64,000 nt of DNA from Atrichornis clamosus (GCA_013400975.1 WBMZ01004790.1:186001-250000), one strand, 5' to 3'; positions 13,186 to 28,417 are shown, counted from the first letter of the stretch. Program-made: numbers and translations. The notes: generated from the sequence alone by a model not told the origin.

Positions 13186-16100
13186 GCAGAAGAGCCTCGG
13201 TGCAGATGTACACAATGATTTATTGGCTTGAGTAGAAGAGATGTTGTTGGATCAGCTGGTTATGGTTTCTTTGGATGAGATGGGCAGGGTTTGTGTTTAT
13301 GGTTAGATTTTTTTTTTGGCAGCTAGTAGAGAAATAAACAAGAAAGGTAAATAGAAAAGAAATAAAAGGGGTGGAGAAAATAAAGGAAAGAAGATGCTAA
13401 TTGAAAGGCAGTAGAAAGGGAAATACCAAAATTCATTCAAACAAAACCTCACTCTACCAATACATTATTTAAAATGCTAGTAAATATTTTAACCTGGATT
13501 TATATCTATATAAAGTCATCAAGGAAGTATCTGGGGATTGCTTATTACTTGAATTGGTATTAATAATCTCTGATAAAGACTTTTTTGGTTCAGTTAATTT
13601 GTTCAAACTTACGTTGTGCATTTTTTTAGATGTAGGGGACTCAATAGCTTTATTGAATGACTGTATCTCAAGTTCAGTTGGTTTATGTTATATAACAACT
13701 ACCCATGGTCTGCAAGTCTTGGCAGTTCTCCCAACCCTGCTGCGCTGTACACGGACCAGTTGCCTACTACATGCCTAATCCCTGAAGGATCCCAAAACCT
13801 CTCCTAAGTTCATGCAGTTGACTCTTTGGCTTTCTTCACTCCAAAAAACTGTTCTTTGGTCAGAAATGAAACCATTTCAGTGTTTCATTAGTCAGAAATA
13901 CGAGGTACATTGAAAGGTGCAATGTGTGCTTCCTGTTTAACAGGTGCAATTAAAAAAAGGCCACACCAAGTTGCTCAACAGATATTACAGTGCAGTAATA
14001 CAGCAGAGTTTCTCCCAAGCTGTGTCCTTTCCCACAGGATCGCAGGATGTGATACACAGATAAAAGCTGAACCTCCAAAGGACTGGCAGCTTGCTCTGTT
14101 CATGTGTTAGGTTTTGGGAGGGGTTCCCTGAGCTACTGCTCGATGGCATGGAGTGTGCACAGAAATATCAGTGCTTTGATCATGACTTGGCAATGGCCTG
14201 TGAGTGCAACCACTTCAAATTATGGCAATCATTATGGTCTAGTCCACAAAAAAAAAGGATTAAAAAGATGCATTTCTTTATATTTACCCTCTCCCTGATA
14301 AAACTCCTCATTTTGCTTTGAGTCATATTGAAGAAGGTCATGTAAAGTTGAAGACTTTGTACACTGCTAAGGATCTGTGCTATCATTCAGTAGCACAAAG
14401 TATTTCCTAGACACGTGTAACCTCTTACATTGCAGTAATTGTTGAGTTTGTGTTTATAACAGGAAACCAGTTTACATTACTTTTGGGAGGGTAGATATTT
14501 AACAGACTCTTTACTCATAGACAGCATTCATGAAAAGACTTGCTTATTTATCTCAAACATGAAAAAAATGTTCCCAGCTGAGGATGAAACTAGGTATGCT
14601 CAATGTAGTTTTACAAAAAATTAAATTCACTATTAATGCAAACAGTGTGAAAAATGCTGTCTTTGATGGAGAAAAAGTAGATTATGGGTTATATAAATTT
14701 TGGTTTAAACAAAAATTAAGACTGTAGCTAATCATTTTTTATGGTTCTGAAAAAGTGATATTGAAGATATTCCATTAAAGGGAGAAGATAGAGCTTATCA
14801 AACTTTGCTAAGACTTAATCAAAGACACAAAGACAAGGATTTTTTCTTTTCCAAGATGGAATTGTACAGAAGAAATTAGAAACTTGCTTCTGCAATGCTG
14901 AATATTTTATTTTCACCATGATAAATTAATTTCACTCATATTTCATAGTTTAAGAGCATATATATAACAGTCTCTGTTCAGTGTATGGATCAGGAGACCT
15001 GTGGGACTGATGCAGAAGGTCTAGAAGATCAAACTTGAGAAATACTAGCAACTTAAATTTAATTCCTGATGGCAAAATAACCATATAGTTTGTACTAGTT
15101 ACACTTAACTAATTTTCTTTAATTGTCTATTTTGAATCTGGAGTCCACTGTTTCATCTCTGCTGCAGACAAAATGCTGCCATTAATTAGCCAGACTTATT
15201 TGATGATCTGGATTTAGACTCACAACTTGCAAACCCATAATTTTTTCCTGTGTTTCTGTGTAAAAGTTTGACCAGATTTTTTTTTTTTCATTAGCTTGGT
15301 AGGTATTTTGGGAATAAAGAACAATGATAGAATGAGAAGTGATGCTCTGAAATGATTTTTATTTGGAATAATCCTCTGCTACTTTTTGGGAAACTTTTCA
15401 GTCATATTCTTTGTCGTTCTCGGAGCCATAAAAGTCATCAATAAAATGTGATGATTTCTGGTTTTGTCATGTCTGTAGATTTCTGGGCTTACCTCCAGGT
15501 GTCAGTTGTGTGTTTCCCATGGTTTGATAGCTTTGTCAAATAAACATCATATCAGTTCCATCCCAGAAGATCTTTTCTATGTTTAAATGTCATAAACAAT
15601 AACATGTGTGATACTGCTCCAAGCCTTTATAGCCAGAAAATAATGCCTGAGAAAGAGGATTGCAATGCTGTATTTCCAGCTCTCCTCTGACCATCCAGCT
15701 CACTGTGCCAGGCATTCCTCTTCTGGCAGCCTGTACTCAGGTAATGGAGGCAGCCTCTCACTACTGCCTATATTATTTTTCTTTCCTAGAAGCCAAATAC
15801 TCAGGAGGATCTGTAATAAATTAATGTTGTTGTAAGTGGAAGACTAAGGTTTACATGCTGTTGTCAGCTTTTATTGGAAGAGAGAATGAGTGAAGAATTG
15901 AATGATTTTTTCAGGGCTGAACACGGGCAGTCTGTCTGGTTTAGTTTGTGGCCTGTATTCTTTCTGTACTGGCCACTGAATCCATCAAAGCCAATCTTCT
16001 CCCACTCACAGTAACCTCTGGTCTCTGTTCAGTGTCCGTACCATGGCCCTGATCTCCCTTGTGTGCTGATGCAAGTGTTGCACTGCTCCTGCTCCAACCT

Positions 16101-19100
16101 GCTTCCCAGGATGGGAAAACTATTCCAGATCTCTCATCTGTCCCATTCTCGGCAGTCGTTCAGACGTTTCTGTTCTTGAGACTTCAGAGTCTTTGTCAGC
16201 CCTGCCTGAAATCGGACACCAGGTCTGAAAGCCCTCCCGAGAGTGGGGATATCAGACACTGGGCCAGAGGAATTCATGTCTAAGCTGGGGGACCCAGCAG
16301 TGCTTTGCAGCTCACAGATCTGTGTGTTTTGAGTTACAGTGTTCTACTTTACCACACAGAGCATCCAAAATTCTTGCGAAATTCCACTTGAAATTCAAAA
16401 CAGCTTAGGAGTATTCATTAGCTCCAGTTTTTCATTGCAAAGAGTAAAAACTATTTAGCAAACAAAAGAAGCAATTATGATTCTTTCTACTTTAGCTTTT
16501 GATTCTCATGAGATACAGTGCTCTTTTCTGCAGAGATGTCACAATCTGCTGTTTTAGCTTAGCTGTCATACAGTTATTCCAGTTCTTGGCAGTTGTCAGG
16601 AGTGCAAGGAGGTACAAAAGATTTTTTGTTATGCCAGCTGGAGAAAAGAGTGGGGTATTTACACATGTGCATTTCACTAATCTGGCCCTTCTGACTGGAG
16701 TAGTGTCTAGATTAGAAGATAATTCAATTGCATTTATCTACCCAAAGGATTTATGCCAAATGTGTGCTGAGTTTCTGTGCTGGGTTAACTAATGTGCAGC
16801 TGAACTGTGCCAGAAAGCTCAGCTATCATGTTCAGAGCCATTAGCAGCCAGTCTGATCAACTCCTGAAATATAAGAACCAGATTCTAACTGAAATTATGT
16901 AACTAAGACAAATACTATCATCTGCAGGTTCATCTGGAGCTGAGTGGCTAAAATATCACATGCTACATTGGAAATGTATCCCTGCTGGAGACTACCAGTC
17001 CTGAGTGTTGTTTGTTGTTTCTAAATACTTGGTTTACAACTATTGCCAGTGGAGAGTATTTCCTGATCTTACTGAGGTAGGGTAGGAAATATGTTGATAA
17101 GAATTCAAGCCATATTTTTTCACTGGGCTTAGACAAAAATTCTGATTATGCCCTATAAGAACTGAAGTGCTGAGACTGCCCCTAAAGAAACTGTAACCTC
17201 AGTTATGCCCTGCCTTCTTTACAGAAAGAAATTAAAGATGTATAAGTAAGAATGGGAAAAGGGTTTTGAAGTTCTGTGTAGGAAAAACCCATAATTAGGA
17301 GTTAGATTCTACTGAGGAATTTCTACATTCCAGCGAAGCACAGGAGTTCCCTTTGGGGTGCTGCATTTCCTAAAACAGAATAGTAGATGTGCAATGGCAT
17401 GTACATTTAACACAGTTTCTGAACAGACACAAGACGTGCATGATTCTTACTCCAGTTCTCTGGGTTTTAGTGCTGTCCTTTATTTTCACATTTAATTTCT
17501 CTCAGTCTAATTTTGTGCCAGCCCTTCTGTCCTTCCTCTTCAGTATTTTCAGGATAATGGTAAAATTACTTACAACTGAACAGCAGAATATTTACATAGA
17601 TTTTAGTGGAGTTGGGAACTTAGTCAATCACTGCTCTCTGCTCAGCTCAAGGGAAAATTCTATTCAAGTTAAAAGAGAGAGGTTTTTATAGATTGCTTTA
17701 ATAGAACTTAATAAAATGTATTTGAGGTATATAATTATAGAGAATGGCTAGGTAAAAATAAATGGAAAGTTCATCATTCTTGTCATGTACTATCGTTGTG
17801 TAGATTAATTGTGTGAGTCCTTACAGGTTAGTTCACTTACAGAATAATGGAACCTGCTCATTTTCACGTTTTGTTGGAATGATTCTTACCTTCAACAAAT
17901 GTTGTGCTGGCCTTCTGACAGCTTGTCTTGTACTTCCCCCCAGTGTAGGGGGCCATAGTAAACTACTCATAAAACACAGTAACTGTGTTCAGGAGTGATG
18001 TCATTTCTAACAGGACTTTTTTTACTCATTGAGGTCCATACACTTTGAAACAAAGTAGGAATTAAAACAGCCTGGGTGAAGAACTGGGTTGTTGCATATT
18101 TAATTGTGGTAGTGGTTATTAAGATGCAGTGCCCACACTTGCACATGTAGTTAACAGCACATAGCATTTGTGCCTCCATGCTTTCCTGACTTTTATAAAG
18201 CCTGTCCTGCTAAAGAGGGTTAAGCAGGTTTATTTTTGTGCTGGAGACCTCGTAAACATAGCACTAGCCTGAAGATGTACTTCATCTCTGTTGTGTCCTC
18301 TTATTCCTTCATTTGCTTTCCCAGTAGATGTTAGTGTGTCCTACAATAAATGCTTTTAGAAACTAATTGTATGCTCTGGGTAAGCATACTCTTTAGTGTA
18401 TTCCCTAATTCTCTGCTATTTAGAGATTTGGGATTATTGCCTTGGCATAACTTACTCCCCATGGAAAGCATGGGAACCATGTAAGTGTTATTAATTTTGT
18501 ACTTATGTATAATAGTATTAAAAGTCATCAATCATGCAAAAGCATCTGCTTGAAAAATGGGAAAAGTCATTTTATTAGAGCAATTTTAAAGAAGAGAAGC
18601 AGTAATAGGAAGAAAACTGAAAATGAAATCCAAGATGCAATTCATAATAAGGAGTGCTTATGCCTTGCAGTGGAAGAATTAACAAAATGCTGAAATTCTG
18701 CTTTAAGGAACCTTTTTTACTTGCATCATCAAATCTGCTTCATAAACTCCCCACTTCCAGAGCTCCAGGCTGTATACAGACATAAGTTTACATTCTTAGC
18801 CTAGCAGCTGGGTAATAGGATGCAAAACATTTGCTGCTATTGCTATGGATTTTCCAAAGGTCCCTCGTCAGATTTTCAGTGTTTCACACTGCTTCCTGCT
18901 GGGATTGAGTGTGGGGTGTGCGAGAGCAGTAGTGGCACTGAAACACAGTAAATGCCGTATGATCACATTTTGCAGATGTCAGGCCATGTATCTGTGTGTG
19001 TATTCTGCAGTACCTTGTGTGTGCCAGAGTCTCAGAGGTTGAAGTGTGAGAATGCTGTAGTCAGAGAGGATGTTTCTTACATTTTGCTTCTCGCCTCATC

Positions 19101-21539
19101 AAAAAGACATCATAGAAGAGGAAGCACAGACTGGCTAATACGGTTTTGTTTCAGTTGGCTGTTATTAGCAGCTATCAGGGAAGACTGTTAAAAAACATGG
19201 GGAAGCCATGCATTCTCTCCTGACAGAAGCTCAAGATGCCTATAGAAACACGCAGATTGAATCTGCAGTTTGCTTGGAGATTTTATTGAAGCCATTGAGA
19301 CATTGAACCTGCTGTAGTAGGGCCTGAACAGATCATATAGCTATATGACAAATCTGGGTTTTTTCTCAAAGCCCATATCATTTATTTCAGCAGTAGTTCA
19401 TTGTCTGTTCTGCTTTGCTGCCCCAGCATTTTCCTTGAGCTGGTGCATCAACTGGGCTTTTGGAGTCAGAAGTGAAAAAATGAACAGGCATAACTGAGTG
19501 AAGTGGAAGTTACACCAGCAGGGGGGATTTAGGGAGCAATAGTTTAATAAATACTCCAAAATGAAAATGACTCCTTGCTGCAGTGCAGAAAATGAGCATT
19601 TCTGTTTGCACTGATAAACTGTAAAACCTTTACCTTTAGGCAAATAAATAGGGGTTTTTTTCTTTGCAGGTAAAAAAAAATCAGGAATCTTTTGAAAGCT
19701 ATAGTGGTATTTGCTGCTCTCATAATCATTAGGAAATGCATCCAGATGATGTCTGCTTTCTCAAAACTGAAACAGCAGTAAATTAGACCTAAAGCAGCAG
19801 AATAGGAATCTCTTGCTTTTTTTTGTCACTGTCATGGTGGAAGGATAAAACCTGTCAAAGTAGGACCGCAGGACAAACTGGGCAAAATTGGTTTAATGGA
19901 ATTCGCTGTTTCAAATTTATTCCCCTTTGAAGCAGGATTTCTTTTATATGATAGCTCCCTAAGGAGAATATCAGAACAACTTCTTGAGTAGGATCATGCT
20001 GCTGACCTGGAGTCTACTGTTAATATTTTAGATAAGAAAGAAAACTGTGCAAACCTTTCCTTGGGAAGAATAGTATACTTAAATTATAATTTCCTTGCAA
20101 TAAAGTTGAAAGTCTAGTACTTTTATCTAGTGTGTAGTATAAAATTATTTAAGTAATTGCTTGAATGCTAATGTTAGCAATAAACACTATGTGTCATATT
20201 TAATTTGCAATGTTATGACAACTACTCACTTCTTGGATAACGTGCAACAGTACCTTTGCAAAACAAACATATGCCCAAGCTGTTTAAAGCTGTAAGCAAA
20301 GATGTTAGTTGTATTTCTAAAATGGAGACTTTGAAGTTTCTAGTGGGTAAAAAAGGGGGTAAGATTTGTAGGAATACGGTTCTATATTATGGGGCAACTG
20401 TATAGAAAGACAGACACCAAAATTTTGGATACTTCACAGATCTGTACTTAAATGCCTAAAATTTGAATACTGGCATGAGAGGTTCTGGTTCCTAGGCTTT
20501 GAAAAAGAACTGGAAATACCACAGGATCCAATTTTCTCCTAGTTTCAGTCAGGATCTTAAAACACATAGTGAGAGGTATTGTGCTTTTGTATTATGTTTG
20601 TTTCTGGTCCTTCTGGGATTGAGGAATAGTGGAGACATTCACAGGGGGTTTTTGTCTCAAAGTTTGTATTAGAAAATACTTTTTTGCATTGGCATTATGT
20701 AAGGTCATACAGCATTTTTCAGCAGAGAGTCCCGCTCTGTGGTCTGTGTCCTTTCTGGCACAGATAAAGTGACCAGCAATGGCTTTGGACTTCCAAAACG
20801 ATTGGAAGGTCAGGAACACTTCACATCAACTATGCACAGTCTGAAGAGGCCCCATTTTTGTCATAGACCTGTACCCTTACCCTGTCTTGGCTGTCAGTGA
20901 AGAAACTAAATACAGTGCGAGAGGTAAAGGTGTCTGACCTGCAGAGACACTGTCTTTTGGTTTATACAATCTGATACTAATTTAGGGCCCAGTCAGTGAA
21001 CTGCTGACCATTTTCTAATATCCTCTGTTGGCTCTGGGTTTTGTAGGATCAGATTGTTAAAATCATTTGACTCTTGCTGATCATGAGATCTTAGCCCTAC
21101 TCATATTTCTTGAATTAAGCTCAGAGTCCTGTGGGAGCTTTGCCGTGACCTCAATAGAAGTTTGAATTCAAAAATTCAGAGGCAAATAATAGATAATTCA
21201 ATTCACAAGAAGTGTGCCAAATTTCTCCTAAATATTCTGTAAGTAAGGTGTGTTCTAATTATCAGCAAAGATCTCCTTTTGGAAAGGAGTTATTTCAGAG
21301 AATCTGCTTGAACTAATGCATATTTCATTATTTTCAAACTGTTTATTACTGAGTTTCTAGGCTTTTTTCCTCTTTATGCTTCAGAGATACTTTAAGTAGC
21401 CTGGAAGCTGCATGCTGTGACTTGTAGTATTTTTGGGTTGTGGTCCATATGTTCTTCCTTTGTTGACCTGAACGGTGTGTGTTCCATCCTGCAAGGCTGA
21501 CAGGCATGAAGGCAAGCTGTGCTTTGTAAAGCTGAATGG

Positions 21540-21602
21540 GGTGGGGTGTTTTTCATTTTTTGTTGTGGCTTTTGGTTTGGAGGGGGTGGTGTGGGTTGTG
21601 TC
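21540..21602. repeat. G/T-rich low-complexity tract
   Basis: The + strand is an uninterrupted G/T-rich stretch with runs of G (ggggtgggg, gagggggtgg) and T. It is simple sequence with no coding content. Confidence 0.55.
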
Positions 21603-24600
21603 TGAAGTTGTCTTCCAGTACTTTGGGAAGGAGTTTTGAGGTTTTAGGAGTGACACTGGGGTTGTGGCAGCTGGTCACTGCGCGGAGTTAATGGCCGGCT
21701 CGATGCTGTCCGCTTGCTGGACTTTTCCAACAAACCCTCACTTCCAAGTTTCTCTTCCTGTTACGTTCCTCCTGCTTTGCACCATGAAACCGACGGAGCT
21801 CACAGGAGATGTCACCAGTGGGTATCTGTGTGGTTCAGTAGTACAGGATGCACCACCCTGCACTGTTGTTTATAATCCAGTGTGTCAATATTTTAGATTT
21901 GTCTGTGGAAGCTCCATATGATGTATTTTTGTGCAGGAAACATAAACAGTAGAAGTTCTTTGTTTCTTTCACTTCTTTCATCATAGTGCTTATTCAGAAG
22001 TAGTCTTATTGTTTACTGCAGCTGTATGTGGGTACTTTCCTTAAACATGCTGGGAAAATGTTGTTATTTCTGTATAAAGCTAGTATGGCCAAGACATTCC
22101 TGCACTTTAATTCAACTTAAACAGCAACAGGATTAAAAAAAATAAAAGTTTGTTAAAATAAAATATAAAAAATATGCTTCAAATGTGATGTGTCAACTAA
22201 AAATTGTGCATTTGATGTAAAAATAAGATAGTTGCTACACTGTGCCTGTAAGATGCTTTTAATTGGCAGCTGCAAAGCAAATGCAGCCTGAGAGCCCCAT
22301 CCATCTCACCCACTTGCCTGTCCTAGGTGCCTTTGTTGAGGACATTTATCAAAGAACCTTTTTATGGTGTCTTATCAGTCTTTGACTTGCACCTTGAGTG
22401 CATCTGCAGCTTGACAAGGCTGGATTAAATCACCAGCAAGACATTTGCAATTGACTTCAGCAGCCAAGCCTTCCCTTTGATTCCCACTGCCCACAGTTGC
22501 AAGCCTGCATCCTCTTCCCAGAAGGGAGGAGCTACTCTCTGCTTCACTCTGTTTGGGTCAGGACCAAATGAAAGACACTTTATATATATGGGAAATAACT
22601 TCAATTCTGTCTGTCTGCAGCCTTATTATGGCTTGTAAAGCAATTAAGTAGGACTTAGGACACTGTTCTCCCAGACAGAAAAGCCTTAGGACAGAAAAAT
22701 ATACTGTATTACTCTGGTTATTAGTGCTGTTGCCAGATTTGAGAGGTTTCATTTTATTATTGGTACTGTGCCTATTTTGGGTGAAAACATACTGCACATA
22801 GTGAAGTACTAGGCCCACACGTAAAATACTTCTCTTCAGATACGATTAGAATAATAGGAGTCATTCAGCAAGACTTTTACAAAATATATCAAACTGCTAA
22901 TATGGAAATGTTAGTCAGAGTTTGTATCCTGAAATACTCCATGTCACTAGTGCAAAACATTATTGAAGGCCACTGTAAACAACACAGTTTTAGTTAAAAG
23001 CTGTTTCCAAGATGAAGGATAGATTACATGAGCTACAGCCTGTATGAGGAATTCCTCATGGGGAATTAATGGTAAAGCTTTTCATAATCTTTGATGCTTT
23101 GGCTAAAAATATTAGCACCATAAAAATTCTTTAGGGGGCAGAGTTGAGGTGGTAGATGCAGAGTGATCAAAACATAAAAGAGGCACATTTTCCCTTTTTA
23201 CAGAGAGGCCTCTTTCAAATCTGTCATATGATGTATTTGAAATGAAAGTTGAATGTGCACTCAGTTTCTCAGACAGCCATCTTTCTACAGCTTCATTATT
23301 AATAACAATTTAATCTTAGCCAGCTCTTTCTTTTATTCTGAGCTCTTGATAATTCATTTATCTTATTTGTTTAGCATCAATCTAAGAAAAAATACATCAT
23401 AAAGTTAAGGGAGTATTCCACATTAATAAACCAATGTAAAACCAGTCTCCAGTACGTTTAGCAGAAGTGTTTAATCTACAGTTGTTTGAATTAAAAAGTA
23501 ACAAGTGTAAATAGCATATTAATGGAAGTAAATAATGCGACTGGCTTTTGTATTTACCCTCTATACAATATTGTGTGAGCTGTAATTTTTCCTCCCAGTG
23601 GGTAATGGTGAGGCCATTTCCATGGCTGGTATTGTATAAAATATTTTTCAATTAATGTTCACAGTATAGAGACTGTTTTGTTAGCATGTTGGAAGTGAAA
23701 CCTGGGAACCAAGTGGATGCATGATAGCTCTTAGGAAAATAAACATGGAGCATTAAGTAAAATAAAAGTTCAAAATGTATGAATGCATTTGCAAGGTCTG
23801 ATCCAAAGCCTTTAAATTCATTTAAAATTTTGCTTTTTATAAAAAAGTTTCATCAATACTATGTAAATTATAAATAGTTGGGTGGTCAGCAGCAACCCCT
23901 CTAAGTCGGAAGACCTGGAATTTTGCAACTGAACAAGGCAAGGAGACCGGCAGTGTCACTGTCCCTGCACGTGGGACATTCTGTTCTGAGTCCTTCTCTG
24001 CTGCATTGCCTTTGGGCCTGGGTAGCTGCTCAGTCTTCTGGTGGGGTACAGGGTAGAACCTGCTCTGTGAATGAAGATACTGATTTGTTCAGCTCCCTGT
24101 ATTTTGTAGTGACCATTTAATCCATAAGTCTGTAGTTACCTGCATCTTTATCCATAACTGTGGAATTTCACAATACAGAAGGTTTTCTTTTAACAAGGAG
24201 GTAGTCAAAGAAGAGTCGTGAAGTGGTTACATGGTTTCTGAAATGTGGCAGTCATATTGCACTTAAAATCCCTTGTTTATATGAAAGAACAGTGCTACTT
24301 GCAGTGTGATTCTCTATTGCTGTGTGTGTCAGTCCTGACATGATGTGCCTTTGCCCTGACATTTGGTGGTGTTTCTCACCACACAGTCATGCTGATGTTG
24401 TTTATGGGGAGTCCTGCAGCAAAAGCAGAAAGACTGCTTCTGTTGATTAATTACATTAGTTCAGATGTCTGGAATATGTACAAACAACATGAGTTTCTTC
24501 TCTGATGTGTATTGCTTTGGAATTAAGGGCATAAATTTAATTTCCCATCATTTAGGCCATACATGTAGACTTTGTAAGTTTTTCCCAGTAGCATAAATAG

Positions 24601-25806
24601 TGTATAATGTTGAGAGCATTGGAACTGAATAATCCAGTTGTTGAGACAGGACAAAGAAGAAGCAGTCTCTGGAATAACTGGGTCCTTGACCCTAAATTTT
24701 TGTAAGTTCAAAGCTTGTATAGTGAATTTGCATTTTGAAAAGTAAATTACTTGATAGATATTGATAGTTTTTGTTGTCTGTTTGAAAGTCTTTATTTAAA
24801 AGCAAATTCTTTTATAATAAAGTAGAAAATCTATGAGTAGAGCCTTTAGAGAAATTGTCATGTCTTTCCTGTGTACTTGAGCAATATCTGATGTGGTTTC
24901 AGTCTCAAGATATTTTTTAATACCTATTTTTAAATAACATGCAACTGTAATATTGCGAAAATTGTGCACATATATGTGGCAGGAGTTTCTGACCTAAGAT
25001 CTTAAAATTATCATCACATAGATAAAGAAAGTACGGATGAGAAGGAACAGAGACCAAACCATTGACTTGTCCATGATGACAGAGGGAATGCACTGCCCAA
25101 CTGGATATTGAATCCATATTTTATCCTTCTCTGGCTACTATCTGATTTCAAATCACTTTTTCTTATGCAGGAGATAGTACTGGCATTTTCAGAGAGCTCA
25201 GCATTCCAAACAGTTCTGCAGGTTGGGGCTCTGCAGATGTTCTGGCAAAAAAACCATGTTCTGAGAAGGAAATGGAAGGACCAGCCAAATGGCTTCATGT
25301 AGAATAATTGGAATATTTGGCAACTCGGGATACTCATGTGCCCCTAAATTGTTTGGTCCTTCTACAGTAATGTACTGGTTTTCTGTAGCTGACTCGGTGT
25401 TTTGTTCTGCCTAAATCCTAAAATAGTTGATTCAATGGGAAGAAAGTGGAGGAAAACCACTTCCTTGGCATCCCTGTGTGTTCAGTGTTTACTGCTGGCT
25501 GGCTGAGTGTGACCACCTGGGAGAGACTGTTGAAAAAGTTTTCCAAGCTCCTTTGATTTTTCATTCTTTTCCTGCGGCATAAACGTACAAAGAGTTGAGA
25601 CAAAGTTTACTAAGATTGATCTGTGTTTAGGGTTTTTTTCCCCCACAACTACTGATAAAACTCTGTTCTTTTCAACAGCTTTGCTCCCTGGCTTCAGAGA
25701 ATGCCTAGCGGTGTTCTCTGCAACTTTGGGGAATTACTGGGCACCTGTGTGGGAAGGTGTTTTCCTCTGACCCAAGCGCTTGTGTTTGTGTCCCCACCCT
25801 GCACAG

Positions 25807-25982
25807 CCCTGCGCAGTCGATCGGGACGGTCCATCATCAATGGGAACTGGGCAATCGATCGCCCCGGGAGATACGAAGGCGGTGGGACGATGTTCACCTA
25901 CAGACGGCCCAATGAGATCTCCAGCACTGCAGGGGAGTCCTTCTTAGCTGATGGGCCAACAAATGAAGTCCTTGATGTCTAT
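25807..25982 (+). CDS. THSD4: THSD4 exon B: spacer core
   Basis: The acceptor ctgcacag ends at 25806 and the donor gtgagt starts at 25983. Two bases complete the Ala codon split from exon A, followed by 58 codons, exiting in phase 0. The protein (residues 69-127) carries the strongly conserved spacer segment with NGNWAIDRPG, GGGTMFTYRRP and FLADGPTNE. This is the region that most clearly identifies THSD4 among ADAMTS-like genes. Codon third positions are visibly richer in G/C than in exons A or C. The spacer domain in this family mediates matrix and substrate binding. Confidence 0.95.
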
Positions 25983-26893
25983 GTGAGTTAGTATTTACAT
26001 TACTCTTCCTGATGGAAAAAAAAGTTGTTCAGTTCATTGTTAACGTGCAACGCTACAATTGCATTCAGGACCAACACTTTGTTACTTTAATTTTGAAACA
26101 TTATTTTTGTTATTTGCACTTGTTTGCTGTTGTTTCCATCTTTCTCCAGATCATGGGAAATGTAAATCAGGCCTTTTTCTCTCAGACTTTACTTATCCAG
26201 TAAAACTAATTTAACTTGTTCAGTAAAGTAGAGATAAAGCATACAAATGTCCACGGCTTTTTTTTTGTGAGCTGAATTTTCTCTGGATACTTTCCTATTG
26301 AAACAAATTTGGCAGAGTTTAATTTTACAGTGAAGAAGCAAATACCTAAGCCAGACAAGGCCTCTCACCAGCTCAGTTTCCTTTAAAAGAAACAAGTCTG
26401 AAAACCTACAGAATGTAGGATTTGAAGCAGGGCAGTTTCAATATGAAGCTGTGGTAGGAGACCATAGATAATAGCTATTTGGGAAAGGAAGAGAGAAGAC
26501 AAATTGTGTCCAAGAGGAAGAAATCACATTGAAAAAGCTTTTTACTTCAGATGGAATAGGTTTTTAGTTCATCATACTGAAATAAAAAATATCACTGGAA
26601 TTGATTACAACTTATTCCAAGATAAATGGCCTGTTCTGAGATTATACCCACGCAGTAAAATACATTTATTGAAAAACTAGATTAACTGAATATATGATTG
26701 TTTCATCCAGCTGTGGCTTTTTTGTCCTTGAGTGCAATATGGGGTAGAAAAGTGACTGTGCTGGGTCATTTCATAGAAAAATTAACAGTGACTACCCTGA
26801 TTACTTAGCTGAGAAAAGTTAAATGTTGGCAGAGTTATTCCCCATCTGCTATATGGTGTCTTAATAAAGCAATGTAATAAATACACTAATGTT

Positions 26894-26950
26894 AGAATCA
26901 TTAAGGTTGAAAAACACCTCTAAGATCATCTAGTCCAACTGATCCAAACT
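26894..26950 (-). mobile_element. CR1 LINE 3'-end fragment
   Basis: The sequence has agaatcattaaggttg, then cacctctaagatcatctag and tccaact. This is the reverse complement of the terminal segment of avian CR1 elements. Only about 55 bases are recognisable, so this is an old, 5'-truncated copy lying antisense to THSD4. The assignment rests on my memory of the CR1 consensus. Confidence 0.8.
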
Positions 26951-28417
26951 TCTTTTCCAATTGATGCAATGTATGACTGGCAAAAGCCTGGAAAAATAAA
27001 TGATTGGGCTCCTAGACTGTGCAATGCAGACTCCCTGTTTTTCAAATGTACGTGTCATTGTGCAGTTACAGGATTTGTGTGTTGAGGCTTGGCTCTCAGT
27101 TTTTCTTGGCAGACAATTAATGCCTAATACATAATGACCCAGGGAGAAAAAGGTCAGGAAGTGGATTAAACAGATATTTTCGAAATAATATCATAAAAAA
27201 GCCTTAAGTTTAGGTGATACTGTAATGTTTTAGTTCATGCTTAGTCTTTTGCTTTTGCAGTGACTCTAAGAAAGCTGACATGGTGGGCATAACTTTACCA
27301 GTTTTGCTCTGTGGCTGCTGGTATGGATTGCCACATCTCATTTGACTGGACTCTTACCTGAGATGTTTCTTGTTGATAAGAGGAATACTACAACTCAGTA
27401 CGAGATGATGGTTTAGCGTCTTTTTTAATTTAGTGTGGGAAGATAAAGATGAATAATGCTAGATGAAAGAAAATCAATCATCAGTATGACACAGTCTCTC
27501 TCATGGGTTTGAAATGTGTAGCCAAGCAGATACAGATGTCTTTTTCCAGACTTTGTCTTGCAGTGCCTGAATCATGTAATTCTCCATTCACCCATACTCA
27601 TGATCTTTATGCTCTGTGTAGAAAAATGAAGAGATTTGCAGATGGGAACTCCAAATGGCTTTCTTTTCTGTTTTCCTGAGATCAGGCTGTCTTTCTTCCA
27701 CCCTGAAATGTAGAGGAAAAAACTTTCTGATTTACAGGAGGTTATAAATGGCAAGTAAAAGAGATGCAAGTTCTGTCCAAGTGTGAAGTATACAGTGCTA
27801 TGAAGACTTGAGTGAAAGCAAAACTGTTCTATCATTTCAGGTATTTTCCTGCAGAAAAGCTGGGACAATATATGAATTAGGGACTTCATCAGTTAAGCTC
27901 TTTATAACATATGCCTGTCATTTGTTTTGAGAAATATGGTGGAAAAACCGTGGGACCCACTGGAAAGTTGTTCCTGGAACCATCTAAAGAGCAGGGTCCT
28001 GATTCTGGAGGGGAGTGGGCACTCTTCTGCTGAAGTCAGCTCACAGTTCTTAGTTCTCTCAGGACCAAACACAAAGAGGGTGTATTTTTGGACAGCAAAA
28101 TGACATTGGAAGGACCCAACCATACAAAAAAATACTGCAGGCAGTACATTAGATGGTTCAGGAAAGTGAATACTCTCTGAGGGGCAGAGTTTAGAGGAAC
28201 AGCTATTACATTTGGCAAGGAAAAAATGATTTCGACACAAATTAAAACAAAGGTCTGAATCCCTAGTTGATATTAATTGATGTGAATTTAGTGAAGCCTT
28301 CAAGCGATGATTGTGCTCTGCTGTTTCATTGGGCCATTAGCATAGCATGACCTTTTTCTTTTAGGTCCATGGATTGTCAGAACCAGAGAACCCATGCAAG
28401 CTCTGGTGTTTGCTTGT

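Larger units (their letters stand above)
234..25806 (+). other. THSD4: Intron A-B of THSD4, 25.6 kb
   Basis: This is the largest intron in the window. It starts gtaagt and ends with a pyrimidine-rich run into ctgcacag. No open frame in it resembles a known protein: the frames are short, unconserved in character and scattered on both strands. The only structures I can support are a degenerate 175-bp tandem repeat near 11.7-11.97 kb, G/T-rich tracts near 13.1 and 21.55 kb, and short homopolymer runs (A13 near 7.99 kb, T-runs near 15.28 kb). An enhancer, small RNA or alternative first exon could be hidden here, but nothing in the sequence alone marks one. Confidence 0.85.

Noticed and set aside
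27902..28303. 133-codon antisense open frame
   Set aside because: No family resemblance and no promoter or splice context. It overlaps ordinary intron sequence.
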